DNA of 64,000 nucleotides, taken from the NCBI GenBank assembly GCA_958496175.1, contig OY292274.1, positions 64,924,630 to 64,988,629 on the forward strand, read 5' to 3'. The position numbers were made by a program, and so were the translations under genes. The DNA comes from Sisyra terminalis (taxonomy: Eukaryota > Arthropoda > Insecta > Neuroptera > Sisyridae). Positions within the stretch are counted from its first letter, which is position 1, and every line of letters starts with the position of its first letter. The notes beneath the pieces are model-generated. The model had not been told where the DNA came from. It worked only from the letters and a program-made list of their open reading frames with translations, and ran no database searches. Shown in pieces: positions 57,351 to 64,000 of the stretch.

Positions 57351-58054
57351 GGCTAGCTCAATATTAATTTTATGTTCCTCCAAATGGCTATCTTCCGGGC
57401 GTCATTTACGGAGGACGCTAGTCTAGCATAGCCGATAATAACGATAACTACTTTTAACCAATTTTAGAATTTTATGCGCCAGATTCAAATTTCATTTATT
57501 CCTGAAATATTTGAAATATTCTACCGAAAATTTGATTAATAATTAAATTGTATTTATAAAAATTGAAATATAAAATATAACATTATTTCACATTGTAAAA
57601 TTTAATTAAAGTTAATTACAGACATGCTAAAGTATATTTACTTAATGGCGTTAGTTTAGAGATAACATTTGAATCCTGGAAGTTGTTCTTTTCTATCGCT
57701 ATGAATTGTGACTGCCTAGAAAAATCGTCGAATTCTTGCTGAAACAAATTTATTTTACTTAAAAAAATAGATTCAAAGTTTGAATTTAAATCATATTTTT
57801 GCCCCATAAGAAAGTGGGTGTTAACTAGTAAATAAGTACATACCTTCGTAATGAATTTGGGCAGTCGAAAAGTGTATTTGATGTTGATCTTTTGACAAAA
57901 TGCACACAACACTGCCATTAAATGTGAAATACGTAATCCATGATGGATATTGAAAAGAAGACCGCAATTCTAAATACTCAAATTCGGCACTCCCTAGTTA
58001 GCGGCGTCAGTCTTATTTTAAAGTTAGCCAAAAAACTTTCACCCCCCTAGTTTC
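57351..58054. other. No gene recognised
   Basis: The minus-strand frame 57616-57918 (100 residues) has no recognisable domain. No repeat match. Confidence 0.4.
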
Positions 58055-58437
58055 TTTACTACCAACTTCAACACTTCTACCAACTTGACACTTTACCCTA
58101 GCTAAAAATCCCTTAAAACTTGAAATATTGCTTACCGCGCCATCTGCATTTGACGCCCCAACTATTAATTTTTGGGAACCAAATCAGCCATAAGAGCTTG
58201 ACCCTCATGATTACTATAACCACAGATATAAAACAGGAGACGGATTTTTTTCCTATAGTAAAGGAAGTGCAAGAGAATTTGTCGTCAATTTAAAGAAAAA
58301 ACATTGACTATTTACTCTTTTTTTTAAGAAAAAAAAAATAAACTTAGAAATGTAAATAAAGCTCACGCCTCTAACAAAACATCTTAAAAAATATCTAAAA
58401 CGTTCCTTTAAATATTAAAAATTGGTAAAGCAAACAA
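58055..58437. repeat. Blocks Y and X, in permuted order relative to 30.2-30.6 kb
   Basis: 58055-58210 matches block Y (30415-30560) and 58250-58437 matches block X (30228-30415). The orientation is the same but the order is reversed, with about 40 unique bases at the junction. No terminal repeats are seen here. Confidence 0.75.
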
Positions 58438-59220
58438 GCCGAAAGGGATACAAACAATTTTAAGGATTCAAGCACTATTCAAACATTGGAAACCAAACGG
58501 TCAAACCTGTCTTCAAAAAAGACACCTGAAAATTTATTTTTTTTCTTCTTCAAAAATCAACACAATTTCTTCATAAGATTTATACGTAAAGTATTGATTT
58601 ACAATCAAGATTAGGCAACATATTATTTTCTCGATTGAAATTTCTTTTTTCTCTCTCTCTCGATTAAATCAACTTGAAAATTTTTGAAGATAAATTAAAA
58701 AAAGAGAAATATGTTGGACTCAAGTTTCAAAGAAACGCATTTGAAAAATGGATTAGAAAAAAATTGATATTGAACGCCGGAAATGATATCATATGAATAT
58801 CACTTGTTTATAATGTTGAGAGCAACATGTGTTTGCCACACGTTTCACTCTTGTATATATAAATTTATATTTACATTCATATAGTAAACTTTATAGGCTT
58901 TAAACTTGTTTCAATTAAAATCACAATTAAATTCACTCAACTTCAACATTTGTCGCCCTTTAAATTTGTTCAAAAATGTTACTTATAACTTTATACAGAA
59001 GCCAGAAATCAAATCAAATCAAGTGCGATTCCGTCATATACAAAATTTTAAATTTAGGAAGCACTAAAAAAGTGCATTTTTTTTAGAAGTTAAATCAGAA
59101 ACTTGTAACGGAAGGATTTGGTTGATTTAATCAATGAAAAGGAAGAATTAAAAGGGGACAGCCTTACTATTCTCTTTTCTGTTTTTTTTTGCGTAGATAA
59201 GTTATTCCCTATAACATCTT
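58438..59220. other. No gene recognised
   Basis: AT-rich, no supported feature. Confidence 0.5.
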
Positions 59221-59424
59221 TTATCTCTGGTGAGATTCTTTAAATCGGGATAATCCATTCAAGTTTAAATTTTTTATCTGACTTCTTTCTTTTTTCTTGC
59301 AACCTTCCAGTTTATCGTCTCCTCGGAGAATTTTCCCTACCCAGTTAGCATTCCTTCTTGTCACCAAATCGACGAACTTTCTTCCTTCGTTTAGATCAAA
59401 GTTGGCCAACTCTAATGATCTCAC
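59221..59424 (-). pseudogene. Possible LINE ORF2 C-terminal fragment
   Basis: Minus-strand frame with VTRRNANWVGKILRGD at about residues 20-35, followed by lysine-rich text. The pattern R-R-A-WIGHILR is found near the C-terminus of RTE- and R2-like ORF2 proteins. Only this short motif supports the call and the flanks are unrelated, so it may be chance. Confidence 0.35.
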
Positions 59425-59455
59425 GGGTCACTTTAAAAATTCATCATAATTCCGT

Positions 59456-60182
59456 GCACCACACAGTGGCGTAGCTACCTGGGGGCTAGGCGGGGCAGTA
59501 CCCCGGAGCCCTCAAGCTCAGGGGGCCCTCGAATCCTTCCCAGAAATCTCGATCGAACTGAACTTTTGGAAATTCAGTTGGAAGTTCACCAATTATTTAA
59601 GGAAATAATGAGCAAATATGGAGTGCTAGAATGCGACCTAACGGAAGTATTTACAGCAATGTTATTATTCTTTACAATTCCTGTCACTTCTGCAGCAGCT
59701 AAAAGGTCATTTAGCAAATTAAAAATAATAAAAAAATATCTCAGAAATAATATGTGCCAAACTTGACTCCGATATTTATCGCTAATAGCAATTGAAAACA
59801 AAACCGCATCAAGCCTGGATTTAAACGAAGTCATTGATACTTTTGCGAAAACTAAAGCTATGAAAAAATTGTAAATATATTTGTTATTGAGTCAGTTGGT
59901 AGGCCCGACCTTTATATAATAAACCCTTGAATCTTTTCTATTTCGTTTTATTAGTCAAACCTACACCAAGTATTAATTGTAATTTATATTGTTATTGTTT
60001 AATATTTTTATTACCTGCCCTGCTATGCACAAAAAAGAGCTTAAGTAGCTTAGCATTTTTAAAGTATTTGTATATTTCATATTTTTATTTGATAAAACCT
60101 AATCAGTTTACATAGCAGTGGGGTCCCATTTTTTAATTTGCCCCAGGGCCCTTGGTTACCTAGCTACGCCACTGGCACCACA
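59456..60182 (+). mobile_element. Internally deleted hAT element, 711 bp, perfect 8-bp target duplication
   Basis: gcaccaca at 59456-59463 and 60175-60182 flank inverted termini cagtggcgtagcta. The same element, reversed, is at 10931-11642. It encodes only a transposase C-terminus. Confidence 0.95.
59566..59872 (+). pseudogene. hAT transposase C-terminal dimerisation domain, with stop
   Basis: The frame reads VTSAAAKRSFSKLKIIKKYL, then NNMCQT and a TGA at 59764, after which the same frame continues LRYLSLIAIENKTASSLDLN to a stop at 59872. In the sister copy at 11232 the codon at the stop position is CGA; a C-to-T change at a CpG explains the stop. The catalytic core and BED finger are absent, so the fragment never encoded an active enzyme in this form. 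It sits just inside the left terminal repeat of its element. Confidence 0.85.
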
Positions 60183-60188
60183 TATACT

Positions 60189-60421
60189 CGTTTATTTTGA
60201 AAGTGGCGTAAGTCCATTTCATTGATTCTTATTCTTTTAACTAGATCAAAGTATGTTAATTATTTACCTGCTAAGTTTTCAGAAATTACTGATTTCATTG
60301 TAGTTGTTAACAAAAACTCCAATTATTCCCTCCTCCTTACTATCTTATGTTCCTATGGTTACAAATGATAATACCATAGGGATTGTTCTTGAAATGGACT
60401 TAACTCACTTTCATAATAAAC
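60189..60421. repeat. MITE, third copy (reversed)
   Basis: cgtttattttgaaagtgg at 60189 and tcactttcataataaacag at the other end; interior matches 10670-10918 reversed. It contains the second empty site for the foldback insertion seen at 2557. Confidence 0.8.
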
Positions 60422-60578
60422 AGCGCATGTATCAATTTTTTTGTATGCAAGTGTCTAATTAACTGGGTTACAATTACTATAATTTTTCTTCCTTCCAAAT
60501 TAGAAACAACTTTTGCTTTATCATAGTCCTTGGAAACTTATTTTTCTTGAGTTCACTCCCCTTTGAAATCCAGTAGTA

Positions 60579-61467
60579 TTTGGTGTACCGGAAAGTAATT
60601 TCATTTTTAAAACTATAGTCATTCAATTGCCATTTATTTGCATATAAGTTATTTCAAAGTGGTACTAAAGACATTTTATGATTAGAGTAATTTATCAACT
60701 TAGTAAAAATTACTAAATATTTATTATTCCGAAATCAATATTGAAATGGTAAGACCAAAAACCCAAAGGAACACAAATTCGGTATTGTATGCTCTTCAAG
60801 CTTCACAGGGTATCACCGCAAAGTTGTTACATACATTTTTTTTAATGTTTATTTAAGTACATCAAATGTTCATTAATGCCAAATGAGTTTAAGTTCAAAT
60901 TCGATAATTTTCATTGCTCCAACTGGTACCAACGAAGAATGACAAAATATTTAACCAATAAGAAGTTAAGGGAGGAAATAGTACCAAATGTATGCCAGAA
61001 AATCGAAGAGCTGTCAAATAATCCTAATCAATCGTAATTGATCGGCCAAATACCCAAAAGTGTTCAAAAACTATTAACAGATAAAATTCTATGCTGCAAA
61101 ATGGGTAATGCTAGACTCCTCTGCAGAATAAAAGCCCTGGAATAAACTAATTAATTAAGGGGGGGATGGTATTGCTGTACCCACTATAATCGTCCAAAGT
61201 TATTTCATCGGATTTCTATTTATTTCAATCGTTACATTTACTAAGTGGTTAAAAAGTAGCTTCAGTGATGTTCAAAATGTAATTTTTGATATTTTCTTTA
61301 GTAATCAATGGATTTTTACTAATATGGCATCAAAAATTTGCATACTAGATGCCAAAACGTTGATACTATTAAGCCTGGTTATATTATTAATTTAAAATCA
61401 AAAGTTGTAACAAAATTTTGTGTTTTAGTTGTACATTAAAAAAACGTAATTACTTTCCGGTACCCAA
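60579..61467. mobile_element. Mariner-like element, 889 bp, no transposase
   Basis: Flanked by TA at 60577-60578 and 61468-61469. Left end tttggtgtaccggaaagtaa; right end, reversed, ttgggtaccggaaagtaatt. The shape of the ends and the TA target fit mariner elements. A phrase such as LREEIVPNVCQKIEELSNN can be read near 60980 and is also conserved in the fragments at 9781 and 36925, but followed by a stop at the same place in each. I recognise no transposase motif in it. Confidence 0.7.
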
Positions 61468-62932
61468 TACCTGTACCTTTTCTGGTTCTCAAATAACTTT
61501 TTTATTAGTTTCTCTATATAAAGCAAACTATCATATCCTGGTACCTAAACAATGACGACTTAATTTGAAGTTAGATAAAAATAATTTCAAAATTTATTGA
61601 TCTGAAATCAAGTTTGCAAATTGGCTAATAATTAAGCCCGAAAAAGATTCAGGATTTGCACGATTTTATCGACCTGATTCATTTACAATTAATGCTAATT
61701 CATGTGATTCATACCAATAGTCTTGCAATGATCGTAAAGATTGAAAGGGCGGTCCCGAGCCTTGATATAATTTAACTGGTTTTCCATTCATAGATGCCGC
61801 GCGCGGTGATTTATCGTTCAAAAGTGTAATATTTCGATGTTGCAAATTCTTTGGTGTTTAATCCACAAAAATTCATGCTATATCAAATATGAGCAATGAT
61901 TTTTTTTCGTCAGTAGGTACCGTTAGAAGCAATGCGTGCTTCCATTGTACTGTGGTACATTATGAGTTCTTGTCGATGAGGAATAGAGGATATATATGTT
62001 GGCATTGTAAAGTAAAATCACGTCACCACCCACAGAGCAACAATTTATCTAATACGTACATTATAATGGCATTTGCCTATAGTCCATATCCGGCAAATAA
62101 TAATAAATAAAATGTGTGGCAAGAAAACAATTCACAGATGCCGATAACACATGTCTTGTACTATTACTACTATTATTATGATTATGATGTCATCAACTTG
62201 GCTATCTTGCCATTGCCATTTGTCAACACAGCTGCCGTCTTGGCCCGGTCGAAGTCGACTTCAATGGCATTTCATTTCAATTGCATTGAAGACGAAGAGC
62301 TATAACTTGGACCGTTTATTTGTAATCCAACAAAGATGGGATGTGAGTGGAAAAAGTGATTGAGGAACTTGGCGAGAGGAAAAATTGTCTTGTAATTGAT
62401 GTTCATAGATCGGGGATGTTGTCGTGCGATGATTTGTCCGAGTTTATTAATCTGAACTTGGGCTATTTATATCTCTGTTGTGGTAACTTGAGACGGATTG
62501 TTGCGTTTTCTATATGAATAATGTTAGATAAATATAGATGAGTTAATTGAAGCGATTTCGATCAATTGGCCGAAGGAATTTTGGTCTAGCTCTTGGGGAA
62601 ATTGGTTGGGCAGAGGATGATTCAATATGGTAAACTAGCTGATATTTGAGGCATTTACTTGGAAGTGATTTTTTTCTGCAGGGTGTTCATATTTATCTTC
62701 GATGAAAATTCCCTGATTTTCCAGACTAAAATTTTTAAAGTTATACTTCTTTAGTTTTTAATAAAATGTGACATCTTTGCTACAGTAGGAAGTTGCTTGC
62801 ATCTGTGGAAATTTTAAAGCGATTCACTAAGTCGTTATAAAGTTATTTCAATTTAAAAATACTATGATTTTACACGTCTTATGGAGATTCAGTGATTAAA
62901 TTGTCTATACATAGATACTGTATGTACCTCTT
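61468..62932. other. No gene recognised
   Basis: Single-copy within the window. Frames at 61889-62110 and 62114-62363 overlap out of phase without motifs. A tat/tac/atg triplet run is at 62160-62190. Confidence 0.4.
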
Positions 62933-62994
62933 TGGTGTACCGGAAAAAAAAAACTGTTTTTAAACCAATAGTTATTCAATTGTCATTTATCTGC
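62933..62994. repeat. Mariner-like terminal fragment
   Basis: ctttggtgtaccggaaaaaa through caatagttattcaattgtca matches the left 65 bases of the element at 60579. It is cut at 62995 by the next element. Confidence 0.6.
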
Positions 62995-63736
62995 TTAAGG
63001 GGGGAAGCTGGTCTAGAGCGTGAAAAAATGGGCATAATTTATGAATTTTTTGTGATTCAAAGAAAAAGATCAATCGAAAATCTGTGAGTGAGGTTTTATA
63101 ATTTAGGTTTTAATATAAAAATACAAATTTTTTCGTGTCAATTACATCCAAAATGGCGGCTGTCCAGCATTTCTTCGGAGGCGCCTCATTTTTTAAACGG
63201 ATCCATGGCCGAAGATGTAACCGCCTTAATTTTGGTCCTGGAACAAAATCCTGAAAATTTTTAGTTTCTATATGACAACAGCAAGAGACGTACGTAGGAT
63301 TTTTTCTATATTTTGTTTTTCCGCGAAATGGTGCACGTTTGAACAAAACATTAAAATTTTTACTATAAAAAAACGACAAAATTGTTGATTAAAAAAAAAC
63401 TATGCAATATTAAAAAAAAATCCTACGTACGTATCCGGAGAAAGGTATTTCGAATGTACTGTCAAAATTTCGTATAGATCGGTGAAGATTTGCTCGAGTT
63501 ATGTCTTCGGCCAGTTCAAAAAAAGTGATTTCGAGAAAAACGCGTTTAAAGTTTTAAGTATGATAATATAAAATCATATTAAATGCGTATATACCTTTAA
63601 TCTGCGAAAGTTTGGGCATTTAGACATTTTTGCCGGCATCCATCCTTTGGTATGTTATTTTTAAGACCCTAAAGTACCTTTTAAGACAAAAAAAAAATCG
63701 GTTTCTTCAAAATTCTAGACCAACTTCCCCTCTTAA
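62995..63736. mobile_element. TTAA-target MITE, 734 bp
   Basis: TTAA at 62995-62998 and 63733-63736. Termini ggggggaagctggtctaga and its near complement tctagaccaacttcccctc. Same target class as 42696-43497 but different sequence. The minus frame at 63110-63379 inside has no transposase motif. Confidence 0.8.
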
Positions 63737-64000
63737 GTACTAAAACGACTAAGACCACTAAAACACTCTATTAAGTCGATCATCTCGAAGTTTAAAAGTC
63801 ACTGTTTTGAAATATTACAATCTAAACAATATTCATATTAATACACAACTAGTAATTTCCCGTGAAATATTCACCGCTCAGTACTGACACAACTGATAAA
63901 TGGTAAAAATGGGGAATTGATTGAATGAAATAAAAATGACTATTGAAACCAGAGAAGAGAAACTTATATAGAACTTCAATTCATATAGAACACAAAGACA
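63737..64000 (-). mobile_element. Helitron-type 3' end and flank, cut by the window edge
   Basis: ctag at 63849-63852 followed by taatttcccgtgaaatattc repeats the terminal motif at 24551. The text after it (ctgacacaactgataaatgg, aattgattgaatgaaat) matches 24591-24650. Confidence 0.65.

Overview
This looks like an AT-rich arthropod genome window, most probably insect, that holds no recognisable host gene. I judge this from the repeat content: Jockey and CR1-type LINEs, a Penelope-like element with a GIY-YIG endonuclease, hAT, mariner, pogo and TTAA-target elements, Helitrons, tRNA-derived SINEs, and long foldback elements. The species cannot be named from the sequence. No open frame longer than about 180 codons exists, and the longest (in 833-1369) is a LINE reverse transcriptase remnant. 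The window is therefore intergenic or intronic. A strong zero-length-exon splice signal at 28717/28718 makes a very long intron on the plus strand an attractive possibility.

Layout. 1-3.8 kb: end of a foldback element, a Jockey LINE (minus), and a MITE split by another foldback. 4.7-8.5 kb: local duplications, a MITE and a long inverted repeat. 9.7-11.65 kb: a composite hAT structure. 12.4-13.5 kb: a 1.1 kb repeat, seen again at 53.4-54.5 kb. 15.2-17.9 kb: a decayed Penelope-like element followed by a Helitron. 19.4-22.7 kb: a tRNA-like SINE and a 2 kb foldback with a perfect 8-bp target duplication, carrying four hammerhead-like motifs. 23.8-26 kb: a LINE remnant, Helitron ends and a SINE, duplicated at 40.8-41.8 kb. 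27.2-28.6 kb: a hammerhead-bearing repeat, a 765-bp foldback and a 242-bp MITE with an 8-bp target duplication. 29.4-30.65 kb: a TIR element. 32.6-35.2 kb: a hammerhead-type foldback and a CR1-like LINE split precisely by a Helitron. 36.6-39 kb: a hAT-like MITE, a mariner-like fragment and a 0.42 kb tandem duplication. 42.7-48 kb: a TTAA element, a near-perfect 0.97 kb palindrome, direct repeats and a pogo-like MITE. 49.4-51.5 kb: nested repeats and a LINE fragment. 53.4-57.4 kb: the second 1.1 kb repeat, a hammerhead-bearing repeat, a hAT MITE, and a four-unit tandem array with CRE and E-box palindromes. 58-64 kb: permuted repeat blocks, a hAT element with a perfect 8-bp duplication, a mariner-like element, a TTAA element and a Helitron end.

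The elements record a readable insertion history. A Helitron interrupts a LINE, a foldback interrupts a MITE whose empty site is present twice elsewhere, and a hAT element appears to have mobilised 1.2 kb of neighbouring DNA. The most unusual signals are the set of small hammerhead-ribozyme-like motifs embedded in several unrelated repeat families, the long palindromes that share short modules although otherwise unalike, and the candidate recursive splice site.
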